From: Bog-159 sp050008575
GTDB lineage: Bacteria > Acidobacteriota > Terriglobia > Bryobacterales > Bryobacteraceae
Reading direction: 5' to 3'
Assembly: GCA_050008575.1 (NCBI GenBank)
Contig: JBEKMJ010000004.1
Location: forward strand, 124,001-188,000
DNA length: 64,000 nt
Part shown: piece by piece, positions 9,538 to 18,820 of the stretch
Layout of the letters: each line of letters opens with the position of its first letter
Position numbering within the stretch: position 1 is the stretch's first letter
Notes under the pieces: generated by a model
Told to the model about the DNA's origin: nothing
The model's input: the letters and a program-made list of their open reading frames with translations, nothing else
Databases searched by the model: none
Translations under genes and position numbers: made by a program

Positions 9538-11621
9538 TAAGTCGTGGGCGGATTGTAGAGGTTCGGCATCTGCCAACCGCGGTAGTGTTGCGGACCCTGC
9601 AAGTCCAGGATCTGATCGGCAGGCCCCACTTGAGGGGCGGCTGGTGTGGGGCCGTACTCCAGGCTGTAACCGAACGTGCTGTCCTGCGCGACCACAAACA
9701 CGAGCGAATTCTCGAAGAAGTAATTACCGTTGCTCAGCAATTGGGCGCTGCCGTTCGCCGTGGAGTAGGCGCCCAGATCGAGACTCAAGACCGGTGTGAC
9801 GGTGAAGGCGCTCTCGCTGAAAGTGATGGCCATGCCGCGGCTATCGCAGTCGTACGGCGCGCAGTTAGTCCCCAGCCCGAGAGGCTGAGGCGAAACGCGC
9901 GTATCGCCATTATCCATGATCGTGGTAGGCCCGGTGCCGCCGTTCTCGATGCCAACGTCGTGTTGGTGCGAGAACCACGGCCAGGGATCGTTGTAAACAT
10001 TCACAAACGTGAAGTCGGTGGGGGGCGCGAGACCGTCGTCCGGCGGCCCCATGGTCCACAAAATGTCCCCGGTGCCGGCGCCATCCTTGTAATCGAGTTT
10101 GAAGACCATATCCTGATGTCTCGACGACACCACGAAATCGCCGCCTGTGGCGTTGCCGTCCTGCGGGGCCGGCCAGTAATACAGGCTATTGGCGTGAATC
10201 CAATCGTGCGCCAAGGGAGCGATGGCGCCGGGATCCAACAAGAGCATCGGCGGGCACCCGGACGTGTTGGCGCCGCAGGTTTCTCCCAACGGAGCCGTAC
10301 GCGTCACCGGCAATGGAGTGTAGCCTTGGCCACCGCCGGCCGCGTCGAAGGTATCCCAATACCAGACAACCTGCCAGTTGGTATTGAGAACGAGAATTAT
10401 GTCTCCGACAATGTCCACGGGAAGGCCGCTGTTATCTCCCTGCGTGAATGGCGGGAAGATTTTTTCGACGTCGATGAGGGCCGCGGTATAGCCATTCGGC
10501 AGAGTTTGAATAGCATCGTGGTGGAAGGCGCCGGTACAAGCCGCGCCCACCGGTGGCGGGCTGGCAATCGCGGGGCACGGTCCTCCGTCGGCGGCTCCCA
10601 GTTTGATCAACTCCTGCTGGATCGCGCCCATGTTGGTTTCGCGTACGATGTTACCCGCCAAGTCGATCTGGCGCAGGAATTGAGCTTGGCTGACGCTCGG
10701 ATTCCAGGCAGTGCCGTCTTCAATGCTGAGTGCGCCGCCGCCCTGAAGGGGACGGGTGAGAATGTCGCCGACACCATCGGCGTAGTAATACCAGACAATG
10801 CCGCCTTTCAAATCCGTGGCCGTATAGGGATAGACAGTTTGACCTTCAAACGCGATGAAGGAGTGCAGGAGCAGCGGATTCGGATCGCTGGCTGGCGCGG
10901 CGGTCACGACGGTGAATGTGGGGAATGGAACCGTGTTCGGAAGAGCGCCGGTCTTGAAACCGATCGTAGGACCGTTCGTTATGGTGCCGCCGGTGTCCGT
11001 TTGCGCGAACATGTTATAGGCTGTGCTGGGATACATACCGGCGACTTCAAATGTCATGGTGTTGGGGGGGTGGCAAGCTACATAATTCGTACTTCCACCG
11101 GGGATGGGCTTTTTCCCGGTTTGCTCCTGGAAGGTGACGCGCATGGTGCTTCCGCTGGCGCAGGAAGGCGCACTGAACAAGGCCACCAGCGGGTTGGATG
11201 TCTTCTTTACCACGGGCGTGCTGCCGGTGACCAGCGGCTCCACCTGGTATGTGACGGTTTTCGAGGCACTCTTGCCGGATGCGAAATCTTTGGCGACAAC
11301 CTGGATCTTATAGGAGCCTTCGATTCCTGTAGGTACCCAGACGAAAGCCGGGGATGTCCAAGTGGCGCCGCTGAGCGTGCCGGCATTAAAGTCCTCGACC
11401 ATCGTGAGCGACCCGCCAGGGGGAGTGATATTGAACTGAAAGGTTAGTGGACCGGCATTACTGTCGGTCGCGGTGGCGGTCCAGGTCACAGACGTGCCGA
11501 TCGGTTGCGGCGAGGCATGCGACGGCTTCAACGATACAATTGTTACGGTCGCATAGACCGGGGCCGACAACATCGGAAGCAGACTTGCAAGAAACGACAG
11601 AGTTTTATTCGATATTTTCAT
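9537..11621 (-). CDS. Secreted arylsulfotransferase-like (ASST family) protein, copy 1
   Basis: The 694-residue product begins at an ATG at 11621, preceded by GAGG six bases upstream; the longer open frame to 11900 lacks support. MKISNKTLSFLASLLPMLSA is a signal peptide. An Ig-like segment (VTWTATATDSNAGPLTFQF) is followed by an arylsulfotransferase-type beta-propeller with DWIHANSLYYW, VVSSRHQDMVFKLDY, ILWTMGPPDD, FSHQHDVGI and GSAQLLSNGNYFF. The family transfers sulfate between phenolic compounds using a catalytic His; HQHD and DWIHAN are candidate sites. It is a clear paralog of the protein at 12856-14898. A real sulfotransferase activity is inferred, not shown. The lipid kinase gene lies 65 bases upstream on the same strand. 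Confidence 0.85.
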   Translation of the reverse strand: MKISNKTLSFLASLLPMLSAPVYATVTIVSLKPSHASPQPIGTSVTWTATATDSNAGPLTFQFNITPPGGSLTMVEDFNAGTLSGATWTSPAFVWVPTGIEGSYKIQVVAKDFASGKSASKTVTYQVEPLVTGSTPVVKKTSNPLVALFSAPSCASGSTMRVTFQEQTGKKPIPGGSTNYVACHPPNTMTFEVAGMYPSTAYNMFAQTDTGGTITNGPTIGFKTGALPNTVPFPTFTVVTAAPASDPNPLLLHSFIAFEGQTVYPYTATDLKGGIVWYYYADGVGDILTRPLQGGGALSIEDGTAWNPSVSQAQFLRQIDLAGNIVRETNMGAIQQELIKLGAADGGPCPAIASPPPVGAACTGAFHHDAIQTLPNGYTAALIDVEKIFPPFTQGDNSGLPVDIVGDIILVLNTNWQVVWYWDTFDAAGGGQGYTPLPVTRTAPLGETCGANTSGCPPMLLLDPGAIAPLAHDWIHANSLYYWPAPQDGNATGGDFVVSSRHQDMVFKLDYKDGAGTGDILWTMGPPDDGLAPPTDFTFVNVYNDPWPWFSHQHDVGIENGGTGPTTIMDNGDTRVSPQPLGLGTNCAPYDCDSRGMAITFSESAFTVTPVLSLDLGAYSTANGSAQLLSNGNYFFENSLVFVVAQDSTFGYSLEYGPTPAAPQVGPADQILDLQGPQHYRGWQMPNLYNPPTT

Positions 11622-11686
11622 AAACCGCCTCATACCAATCGAATTATACGCACTCGTGCGCGCTATGTCGAGATTCGAGGGCTGAC

Positions 11687-12628
11687 CTAGCATAGAAACG
11701 CGATCCTCTTCCGCACCACGGAAAACATTGCGGAGCGAGCCAGTTGGACCTCGCCATCGGTGGCGAGTGGAATCGGCCTGCGGGCTTCCAGAGAAGCCGT
11801 TTGGACCAACCTCGAAATGCGGCCTGGTCTTCCACTGGAGCGTTTGCGCGCCACATCCCACAAGACTTTCAGGCGGCCGATCCGGTTCAAGGCGAAGCAC
11901 AGATCGAAGCCCAGATAGCCATCGTCGGTGAGGCTGGGCGTGAGGCTGAGGTTTGTCAGTTCCGTCATCTGATTCGAGCCGTTATACTGGATGCCTACGT
12001 CCTGATTGTGGTAAGTCAGAAGCGTCGTAATGGCCGTATAGAGAATGGTGAGATTCAGGAACCGGTGTTTGAGTGCATGGATCACCGGATCGCCAAGATT
12101 GAACAGCAAGTTCGCCTCCGCTTTCAGGCCGACGCTTGCTCCGGTGATGAAATAGCGGAAGCATTCGCCGGAGTCGGTCATGTACTGAACCCGGCCCACG
12201 TCGGAGAACACCGATTTGGCCATGTCGATTCTGAGCGGGACGCCGAGACAGGTTCGTTGGCAGGACTTGTGGAAGTTATTGCGCGACCCGAGACCGACGG
12301 CGCCCAGATAGGGGCGGTCCGGATGGTCGCCGAAGACTTCAAGAATCGCGTTGAGGACCCGGTTCAGCGTTCCGTCGCCGCCGGCGGAGATGAAGCAGGA
12401 GATGCGCTGCTTCTCGTGCAATTCCCGGATACAGGCCACCAGGTCGAAAGGGGGCCGGTAGGCGACAACCTGGGCGTTGGTGGGCAAGTCGCCCAAGACC
12501 AACGTGTGAATCCTTCGCCATTTCCGCTCCGCTGCGCTATTGTTGGCCGCCAGGTTGACGAGCAGGGCCGCGCAGGATGGCCCGCCTCCGGCCGCTTGCC
12601 GATTCGGTCTCGTGTTGCCCGCCTCCAT
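11687..12628 (-). CDS. Diacylglycerol / lipid kinase family protein
   Basis: The protein matches the DAGK catalytic family (YegS, DgkB type): a first beta strand ALLVN, then ISAGGDGTLNRVLNAI, the family's nucleotide-binding GGDGT motif, a conserved RNNF in the glycine-rich segment, and a C-terminal ATDGEVQL strand like the DGE motif of lipid kinases. Such enzymes phosphorylate diacylglycerol, sphingosine-like lipids or undecaprenol; the substrate cannot be read here. Starting at ATG 12628 gives 313 residues; GTG 12697 in the same frame is possible, and neither has a strong binding site. It precedes arylsulfotransferase copy 1 by 65 bases, so co-transcription is likely. Confidence 0.82.
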   Translation of the reverse strand: MEAGNTRPNRQAAGGGPSCAALLVNLAANNSAAERKWRRIHTLVLGDLPTNAQVVAYRPPFDLVACIRELHEKQRISCFISAGGDGTLNRVLNAILEVFGDHPDRPYLGAVGLGSRNNFHKSCQRTCLGVPLRIDMAKSVFSDVGRVQYMTDSGECFRYFITGASVGLKAEANLLFNLGDPVIHALKHRFLNLTILYTAITTLLTYHNQDVGIQYNGSNQMTELTNLSLTPSLTDDGYLGFDLCFALNRIGRLKVLWDVARKRSSGRPGRISRLVQTASLEARRPIPLATDGEVQLARSAMFSVVRKRIAFLC

Positions 12629-12753
12629 TTGTCCCAAATTCGGATGTGAGTGTTCAGAACCGCAGCCAGGCGTTTCAAATGCAGTACTGGACCCCACCGG
12701 TCAATGGCCTCTCTACCACTGTAAACGGCCAGGGTGGAAATCCGTCCTGGAAA

Positions 12754-12786
12754 GTGTCACGTTTGTGTCACGTTTGTGTCACGTTT
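12754..12786. promoter_or_regulatory. Three exact tandem copies of an 11-bp element (operator candidate)
   Basis: GTGTCACGTTT occurs three times without a gap at 12754-12764, 12765-12775 and 12776-12786. The 11-base period is close to one turn of the helix, so three bound proteins would lie on one face. The array sits between divergent genes, about 25 bases upstream of a TTGACT -35-like hexamer and 70 bases upstream of the arylsulfotransferase copy 2 start. GTGTCAC resembles half-sites of several regulators; no specific regulator is assigned. Confidence 0.6.
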
Positions 12787-12808
12787 CGGCTTCAAAACGG
12801 TTTCAGTG

Positions 12809-12838
12809 TTGACTTTCCATCGGTCGCGTCCGCATGAT
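12809..12838 (+). promoter_or_regulatory. Possible sigma-70-type promoter for arylsulfotransferase copy 2
   Basis: TTGACT (12809-12814) is five of six to the -35 consensus. After 18 bases comes CATGAT (12833-12838), only a partial match to TATAAT. Its position just after the triple 11-bp element and just before the 12856 start supports it, but the -10 is weak. Confidence 0.35.
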
Positions 12839-12855
12839 AGATTCGTCAATCTCTT

Positions 12856-14898
12856 GTGAAACGAAATAGCCTTTGTTGTGCGGCGGGCCTGCTGGCGGCA
12901 TTGGGAACGGCTCCCCTACAGGCCACTATCGCGATTCTGTCCCTCACGCCGTCGGTGTCCTCCCCGCAACCCCTCGGCACTCCCGTGACCTGGACCGCCA
13001 CAGCCACCGATTCCCAGCCCAACGATCTGACATTCCGGTTCAACGTCGCCTCCGGCACTCAGCCTTTTGTTCTGGTTCGCGATTTCAACATAGGAACATT
13101 GTCGGATGCGGCTTGGACTTTGCAGCCTTTTATCTGGACCACCATCGCCGGGGAAGGCGCCTACCAGGTTGAGGTGGTTGCGAAGGACTTCGTTTCCGGC
13201 GAGACCGCCACACGCACGGCCAGTTTCAACCTGACTAGCCGCGTATCGGGACGAGCGGACGCCGTAAATACGACTGGGAACGCCCTGGTGGCCCTTTTCA
13301 GTGCACCGTCTTGCGCCACGGGAAGCGCTATGCGCGTGGGCTTCTACACTGGGAGCGCCGCCCCTAACTACACTGCATGGGCCCCCTGCACCCCGCCTGT
13401 GAGCATGAACTTCTATGTCGCGGGTATGTTGCCTTCCACCACCTATGCGATGTACTCTCAGACGGAAACCGGCGGCAAAATCACCAAGGGTCCTAATCTC
13501 GGTTTCATATCGGGAGCCTTGCCCTCCACGCTGCCGGGCGGCTACTACCCGACGTTTACGGTGAACACCGAGGCGCCCGCGAACGATCCGAACCCCATGG
13601 TGCTGTGGTCTTTTACCAAGATTATCGTTCCAGTAGCCACGGATTTGAGCGGCAACATTATGCGGTATTACGGGAATGGCTCCTATACCTTGCTGACCCG
13701 CCCGGTTCCCGGCAGCGGAACCATGCTGACCATCCAGAACGGCCTTTCCTGGGATTCGGTAAACCAAGTCCAGCAACTATTGCGGGAGATCGACTTGGCG
13801 GGCAACATCGTACGTGAGACGAATACGGGCGTGATTGCGAGCCAGTTGGCGGCCATGGGCGTCACCGATGCGACGCCCTGCGGCCAGATTCCCCAACCAC
13901 CTGCCGTAGGCGACGCCTGCCTGAACGATTTCCACCACGATGCCGTCCGTTATACGATCGGCGACCAGCAATACACCGCCTTTCTGGCGCACATCGAAAA
14001 GCTGTTTGCGCCGGGAACGCAAGGCAATACCAGCGGCAACCCGGTGGATGTGCTGAGCGAAATGTTGATCGTGCTCAATTCGAACTGGCAGGTAGTCTGG
14101 TATTACGACGCTTTCAACGAACTCGACATCAATCGCACCGCGCCGCTGGGAGAGACCTGTACCTCCGGCAACTCGGATTGTCCAACGGTCCTGTTCCTGG
14201 GAACTATGGCGAACGACTGGACGCATGGCAACACGGTCGATTACGTGGCGGCCAGCAGCAGCCAGAACCCGGATTCCGGCGATTTTTTGCTGAACATGCG
14301 TAACCAGGACCAAGTGATCAAGATCGCGTACAAGAACGGCACGGGAACTTGCGCGCCGCCGCCGGCAGCCAGTTGCATCGCGTGGTACATGGGCCCTCCG
14401 GACGGGTACGCCGTGCCGCCGCATAGCTTCACCTTCGTCAATATTACCAACGACCCCTGGCCGTGGTTTTCGCACGCGCACGACGTCACTTATGCGAATA
14501 ACGGCCAAAGGGTGACAGTTGACGGACTGACCGGTCCCCTGCTAACGATTTTCGACGATGGCAACACCCGCTATTCGGCGCCTCCGCTGGGCTTGGGTCA
14601 AAACTGCGGACCGAGCGACTGCAACAGCCGCGGTATGGCGCTGATTGTGGACGAAACTAAAATGAAGGTCAGGCCCGTGATGCTGCAGGACCTGGGCGTC
14701 CAGACTACTTCATTGGGAGCCGCCCAGTTACTGTCTAACGGTAACTATTTCTTTCAGCCGGGAATTCCCTATAACGAAGCCATCGAGATACAACCTACAA
14801 CCTCTATTTTCGGCTCACAGGTGATGAACCTCGGAAGCGGGGATTATTCGGAACGCAGTTGGCAGATGCCGGATCTGTACAATCCACCGGTAGAGTAA
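12856..14898 (+). CDS. Secreted arylsulfotransferase-like (ASST family) protein, copy 2
   Basis: A GTG at 12856 gives 680 residues starting MKRNSLCCAAGLLAALGTAP, a signal peptide. No good ribosome binding site is visible. The order of parts matches copy 1: Ig-like region (VTWTATATDSQPNDL), a segment with LVALFSAPSC, then the propeller with NDWTHGNTVDYV, NMRNQDQVIKIAYK, WPWFSHAHDV and GAAQLLSNGNYFF. The shared C-terminal end (W-Q-M-P-x-L-Y-N-P-P) shows a duplication origin. Copy 2 lies divergently from the kinase and copy 1, behind a repeated operator-like element. Sulfotransfer on phenolics is the family function; the natural substrate is unknown. Confidence 0.85.
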   Translation: MKRNSLCCAAGLLAALGTAPLQATIAILSLTPSVSSPQPLGTPVTWTATATDSQPNDLTFRFNVASGTQPFVLVRDFNIGTLSDAAWTLQPFIWTTIAGEGAYQVEVVAKDFVSGETATRTASFNLTSRVSGRADAVNTTGNALVALFSAPSCATGSAMRVGFYTGSAAPNYTAWAPCTPPVSMNFYVAGMLPSTTYAMYSQTETGGKITKGPNLGFISGALPSTLPGGYYPTFTVNTEAPANDPNPMVLWSFTKIIVPVATDLSGNIMRYYGNGSYTLLTRPVPGSGTMLTIQNGLSWDSVNQVQQLLREIDLAGNIVRETNTGVIASQLAAMGVTDATPCGQIPQPPAVGDACLNDFHHDAVRYTIGDQQYTAFLAHIEKLFAPGTQGNTSGNPVDVLSEMLIVLNSNWQVVWYYDAFNELDINRTAPLGETCTSGNSDCPTVLFLGTMANDWTHGNTVDYVAASSSQNPDSGDFLLNMRNQDQVIKIAYKNGTGTCAPPPAASCIAWYMGPPDGYAVPPHSFTFVNITNDPWPWFSHAHDVTYANNGQRVTVDGLTGPLLTIFDDGNTRYSAPPLGLGQNCGPSDCNSRGMALIVDETKMKVRPVMLQDLGVQTTSLGAAQLLSNGNYFFQPGIPYNEAIEIQPTTSIFGSQVMNLGSGDYSERSWQMPDLYNPPVE

Positions 14899-14943
14899 GA
14901 CTTGGGATCGCGAACCATGGCGCCATCGGGGAAAGGATAGATT

Positions 14944-16095
14944 ATGACGCGACCTAGGCACTACCGGTGCTGCATTGCGGCGGCGCTGTTCGTGTTGGCG
15001 GCGATCGCGACACCAACGGCGCAGGCGCAGACGTTCACCGTGCTGCACCACTTTACATTGGCGGACGGGTCGGAACCCTCGGGGCTGCGTCTGGACGCGG
15101 CCGGCAATCTCTATGGCACGACTCTGCTGGGCGGAGCAGCGGACCAGGGCGTGGTGTTCGAGTTGAATGCGGCCGGCGAGACGGTGCTGCTGAGTTTCAC
15201 GGGAGCGGAGGGCACGGATCCTACCACGGGTGTGATTCGGGACCCGGCCGGCAATCTGTACGGCACCACGGCCGGCGGCGTCACGCCCTTCGGACAAGTC
15301 TTCAAGCTGGACAAGGCCGGCGGCGTGACGGTGCTGCATAGCTTCACCGGGGGAGTGGACGGGGGCGAGCCCAACGCGCTGATCCGCGACCCGAACGGCA
15401 ACATTTACGGCACGACATACATCGGCGGCACATGGGGCCACGGCGTGGCTTTCAAGCTCGACGCCAACGGCGCCGAGACGATTCTGCACAATTTCGAGGG
15501 GCCGGATGGAGGACAGCCCGCGTCAAAACTCACCCGAGACTTGGACGGCGATCTCTACGGCACAACTTACGGCGGCGGCATCTCCCCGGGCAACGGGGTG
15601 GTATTCAAGTTGGATGCATCGGGCAGTGAGACGGTACTGTACAGCTTCACGGGAGGCGCGGACGGGGCCAAGCCTCACGCAGGTCTGATCCGCGACCCGG
15701 CCGGTAATATTTATGGCACCACTACGCGCGGCGGCATGGTTAACCGGGCCTGCCCGGACGGCTGCGGAGTCGTGTTCAAGCTGGATCCCGCCGGCAACGA
15801 AACGGTGCTACATAGCTTCACCGGCGGAGCGGACGGGATGAGTCCCACCACGACTCTGATCTGTGACACGGCGGGCAACCTCTACGGCACTACTTCCACC
15901 GGCGGCGCGACCGGGTGGGGAGTTGTGTTCGAAGTGGATGCGGCCGGCACGGAGACGGTGCTGCACAGCTTCACCGGGGGAGACGACGGGGGAGACCCCG
16001 AAACAGGTTTGGTCCGAGACCAGGCAGGTAATCTCTACGGCACTACCGCCTACGGCCCATCCGACTACGGGGCCGCGTTCAAGCTCAGGCCTTAG
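14944..16095 (+). CDS. GloVer-type tandem-repeat secreted protein (TIGR03803-like)
   Basis: The 383-residue product starts at an ATG with AAAGGA six bases upstream. MTRPRHYRCCIAAALFVLAA plus AQAQ is a cleavable signal peptide. The rest is about eight repeats of roughly 40 residues built on LIRDPAGNLYGTT, GGVVFKLDxxGxETVLHSFTGG and DG. These are the Gloeobacter/Verrucomicrobia-named repeats, expected to form a beta-propeller. In Verrucomicrobia these often end in an anchor domain; here the protein stops after the last repeat, so it is probably released or periplasmic. Binding target is unknown. The repeats are also visible as DNA-level repetition. Confidence 0.9.
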   Translation: MTRPRHYRCCIAAALFVLAAIATPTAQAQTFTVLHHFTLADGSEPSGLRLDAAGNLYGTTLLGGAADQGVVFELNAAGETVLLSFTGAEGTDPTTGVIRDPAGNLYGTTAGGVTPFGQVFKLDKAGGVTVLHSFTGGVDGGEPNALIRDPNGNIYGTTYIGGTWGHGVAFKLDANGAETILHNFEGPDGGQPASKLTRDLDGDLYGTTYGGGISPGNGVVFKLDASGSETVLYSFTGGADGAKPHAGLIRDPAGNIYGTTTRGGMVNRACPDGCGVVFKLDPAGNETVLHSFTGGADGMSPTTTLICDTAGNLYGTTSTGGATGWGVVFEVDAAGTETVLHSFTGGDDGGDPETGLVRDQAGNLYGTTAYGPSDYGAAFKLRP

Positions 16096-16122
16096 TTGGA
16101 CCGGGCCTGCTGGCCGGTGCGT

Positions 16123-16150
16123 GCCCCGTGGCGCATGGCGCCACCCCACT
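16123..16150. repeat. Single palindromic repeat word
   Basis: GTGGCG-CATGG-CGCCAC, bordered by CCCC and CCCCAC, lies in the short gap between the GloVer and PAP2 genes. It has the same CATGG core as the last word of the 9.3-9.5 kb array and the one at 20.9 kb. Confidence 0.65.
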
Positions 16151-16168
16151 GGGGTCTACACTGGAGCG

Positions 16169-16816
16169 ATGACAGGATCTAAAATCCTGCGACTCACGAT
16201 CGCGGCTGCCGCGTTGTTGTTTTTCGTCTGGCTGGCCGCGGAGGTGGTCCACGGGCGCACGCAGCGGTTCGACGATGGCATCCGCATGCTCGTACATGCG
16301 CACGCCAGCCCACCCTTAACGGCCATCATGCGCGGCATCAGCCTGATCGGAGCACCGGCGGTTCTGATCGTGGTGGGCGCGCTGGCGATCGTCTTCTTTG
16401 TGCGGACCCAGAGGTCGCGCACGGCGATGCTTTACCTGCTCGCGGTGCCTGGCGCGCAGGTGCTTGGCGAGTCGTTGAAGGCGGTGTTGCACCGTCCGCG
16501 GCCAGCCACCTTCTTCGGATTGGCCGAGCCTACAAGCTACAGTTTTCCGAGCGGCCATGCGGTGGGGTCGTGCGCCTTCTTTTGCGCGCTGGCGGTCTTC
16601 GCCGCGGCGCACACCGGGAGCCGGGTGCGGCGCTGGTTGTACTATATGGGGGCCGCGACGGCCATTGCCGCGATTGGCTTCTCCCGCATCTATCTGGGCA
16701 TGCATTATCCGAGCGACGTGCTGGGCGGATATGCCGTCGCTGTGTTTTGGTTGTCTATCGTGGCTTGGGTGCATAACCGTTTTGGGGATTCCCGACCGGC
16801 AGAAACCGCTCCCTGA
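16169..16816 (+). CDS. PAP2-family membrane phosphatase
   Basis: Starting at ATG 16169 the product has 215 residues with about five or six membrane helices. The three PAP2 motifs are present in order: KAVLHRPRP (K-x6-R-P), PSGH, and SRIYLGMHYPSDVLGG (S-R-x5-H-x3-D). These residues make the phosphohistidine-type active site of lipid phosphatases such as undecaprenyl-pyrophosphate or phosphatidylglycerophosphate phosphatase; the lipid cannot be decided. GGAG lies only two bases before the ATG, an unusually short spacing. The last codons and the TGA are part of a dispersed repeat that begins before the stop. Confidence 0.9.
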   Translation: MTGSKILRLTIAAAALLFFVWLAAEVVHGRTQRFDDGIRMLVHAHASPPLTAIMRGISLIGAPAVLIVVGALAIVFFVRTQRSRTAMLYLLAVPGAQVLGESLKAVLHRPRPATFFGLAEPTSYSFPSGHAVGSCAFFCALAVFAAAHTGSRVRRWLYYMGAATAIAAIGFSRIYLGMHYPSDVLGGYAVAVFWLSIVAWVHNRFGDSRPAETAP

Positions 16817-16834
16817 CGGTCGCGGCTCGGTAAT
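16804..16834. repeat. Dispersed repeat of the GAGCCGCGACCGT family
   Basis: ACCGCTCCCTGACGGTCGCG and the following GCTCGG form a GC-rich element also present, in either orientation, near 45.54-45.60 kb and 55.31-55.41 kb. It supplies the final residues and the stop codon of the PAP2 gene. From here to 17047 (about 215 bases) I see no gene. Confidence 0.7.
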
Positions 16835-17047
16835 ACTCGCGTTGATGGCGCTCAGCCGCGCGGGCCAAAGTGGCCAGTGTCAACGTGGGCTCGCCGATCT
16901 CCTCTTATGAGGGCGACAGCTATAGCCGCCCGTTGGCCGGACTGGGCGCGGGCGGAGGATTAATTGTAGTTCCCACGATTACTTCTGTGGTCGCGCTTAC
17001 GCCGTAGCCCCACTCGCAGCGGGCGCATCGGCCCGCGCCGCATTGCA

Positions 17048-18712
17048 CTATGACGATGCCGTTCTGAGCTTCCGGTATCTCCGGATCAGCGCGTTCGTCG
17101 AGCTGTCGTGCGCGAGAGGCGGCTCGGTCCGGCTCTCGAGCTCCGGTATGATGCGCTGCGCCAGCGCCTTGCCCAGTTCGACGCCCCACTGATCGAACGA
17201 GTTAATATCCCAGACCGCGCCTTGCGTGAACACGCTGTGCTCGTAAAGCGCGACCAGCTTGCCCAGATTCGCCGGCGTCAGCCGATCGGCGAGGATGGTG
17301 TTCGACGGCCGGTTGCCTTCGAAGACGCGGTGCGGCACCAGCCAATCCGGGGTGCCCTCGGCTTTGACTTGCTCCGGCGTCTCTCCGAAGGCGAGCGCCT
17401 CCGCCTGGGCGAAGACGTTGGCCAAAAGCGTGTCGTGATGGCGCGGAACCAAGTTGAGCGGCTGTCCGAACGCGATGAAGTCGCAGGGGATCAGATGGGT
17501 CCCTTGATGGATTAGCTGATAGAAAGAATGTTGGCCGTTGGTCCCCGGCTCACCCCAATACACAGGTCCGGTCGCATAGGTTACCCCGGTTCCGTCGAGC
17601 GTGACATGCTTCCCGTTGCTCTCCATGGTCAACTGCTGAAGGTAAGCCGGAAATCGCTTGAGATATTGCTCGTAGGGTAGCACCGCCACAGTCTGAGCGC
17701 CAAAAAAGTCGCTGTACCAGATGCCCAAAAGACCCATCAGCACGGGCAGGTTGCGATCGAACGGGGCGGTGCGAAAATGTTCGTCCATCTGGTGGAAGCC
17801 GTCCAACATGGCCCGGAATTGATCGGGCCCGATCGCCAGCATCGTAGATAGACCGATGGCGGAATCCATGGAGTAGCGTCCGCCAACCCAATCCCAGAAA
17901 CCGAACATGTTCGCGGTATCGATCCCGAATTTGGCCACCTCGGCCGCGTTCGTCGACACGGCCACAAAGTGCCTGGCGATGGATTTCTCGTCGCCGCCGA
18001 GGCCGGCGAGCAACCAGGCGCGGGCCGAGTGCGCGTTGGTCATGGTCTCGAGCGTGGTGAACGTCTTTGACGAAACGATGAAGAGGGTCTCGGCGGGATC
18101 GAGATCGCGGACGGCTTCCGCGAAATCGGTGCCATCGACGTTGGATACGAACCGAAAGGTCATGCCGCGGCCGCTGTAATGTTTCAGCGCTTCATATGCC
18201 ATGACCGGCCCGAGGTCGGAGCCGCCGATGCCGATGTTTATGACGTTGCGAATCGGTTTGCCGGTATGGCCTTTCCATGCCCCACCCCGGACGCGATCGG
18301 ATAAGTCCGCCATCTTATCGAGCACGGCATGCACCGGCGGAACTACGTTCTCTCCGTCGAGTACGATGGAGGCGCCTTGCGGCTCCCGCAGGGCCACGTG
18401 CAGGACCGCGCGGTTCTCGGTGATGTTGATCTTGTCGCCGCGAAACATGGCGTCGATCCGGGAACGCAAGCCGGATTCCTCGGCTAGCGCGACGAGGAGC
18501 GCGACGGTTTCATCCGTGATGCGGTTTTTCGAGTAGTCGAGAAAGATGCCGGCGGCCTCGGAGGTCAGTCGTTCTCCGCGCTGGGGATCGGCGGCGAAGA
18601 GATCGCGCAAGTGCACTTCGCGAATCTTCCGGTGATGGGCTGTGAGCTGCTGCCAAGCCGGCCGTTTCGTCAGCGGTTCTACAACCTGACCGGTTTCCGC
18701 GGGTGTTGTCAT
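17048..18712 (-). CDS. pgi: Glucose-6-phosphate isomerase
   Basis: The 554-residue protein starts at ATG 18712, with GGAGGAG seven bases upstream, and is full length for the family. It interconverts glucose-6-phosphate and fructose-6-phosphate in the cytosol. The sugar-phosphate binding GIGGSDLGP, SSKTFTTLET, signature DWVGGRYSMDSAIGL and C-terminal DINSFDQWGVELGKAL are all present, with the catalytic Glu expected in GEPGTNGQHSFYQLIHQG. It is divergent from the M13 peptidase. Its product feeds glycolysis, phosphoketolase (25.2 kb) via fructose-6-phosphate, and the mannose branch (27.8 kb), though it is not in that operon. Confidence 0.96.
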   Translation of the reverse strand: MTTPAETGQVVEPLTKRPAWQQLTAHHRKIREVHLRDLFAADPQRGERLTSEAAGIFLDYSKNRITDETVALLVALAEESGLRSRIDAMFRGDKINITENRAVLHVALREPQGASIVLDGENVVPPVHAVLDKMADLSDRVRGGAWKGHTGKPIRNVINIGIGGSDLGPVMAYEALKHYSGRGMTFRFVSNVDGTDFAEAVRDLDPAETLFIVSSKTFTTLETMTNAHSARAWLLAGLGGDEKSIARHFVAVSTNAAEVAKFGIDTANMFGFWDWVGGRYSMDSAIGLSTMLAIGPDQFRAMLDGFHQMDEHFRTAPFDRNLPVLMGLLGIWYSDFFGAQTVAVLPYEQYLKRFPAYLQQLTMESNGKHVTLDGTGVTYATGPVYWGEPGTNGQHSFYQLIHQGTHLIPCDFIAFGQPLNLVPRHHDTLLANVFAQAEALAFGETPEQVKAEGTPDWLVPHRVFEGNRPSNTILADRLTPANLGKLVALYEHSVFTQGAVWDINSFDQWGVELGKALAQRIIPELESRTEPPLAHDSSTNALIRRYRKLRTASS

Positions 18713-18820
18713 ATCGGATCTCCTCCTGCAAATGGCCCTTTCCCGATTATGACGCAATCGCCCGATCAAGATCGCCGCCCAGGCAACCGGAGGGTTCGGC
18801 GCATGCGCTAATCTCGGGGA

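Noticed and set aside
9471..11447. Long plus-strand open frame opposite arylsulfotransferase copy 1
   Set aside because: It starts inside a palindrome array, has no signal or family motif, and is a high-GC mirror of the true minus-strand gene.
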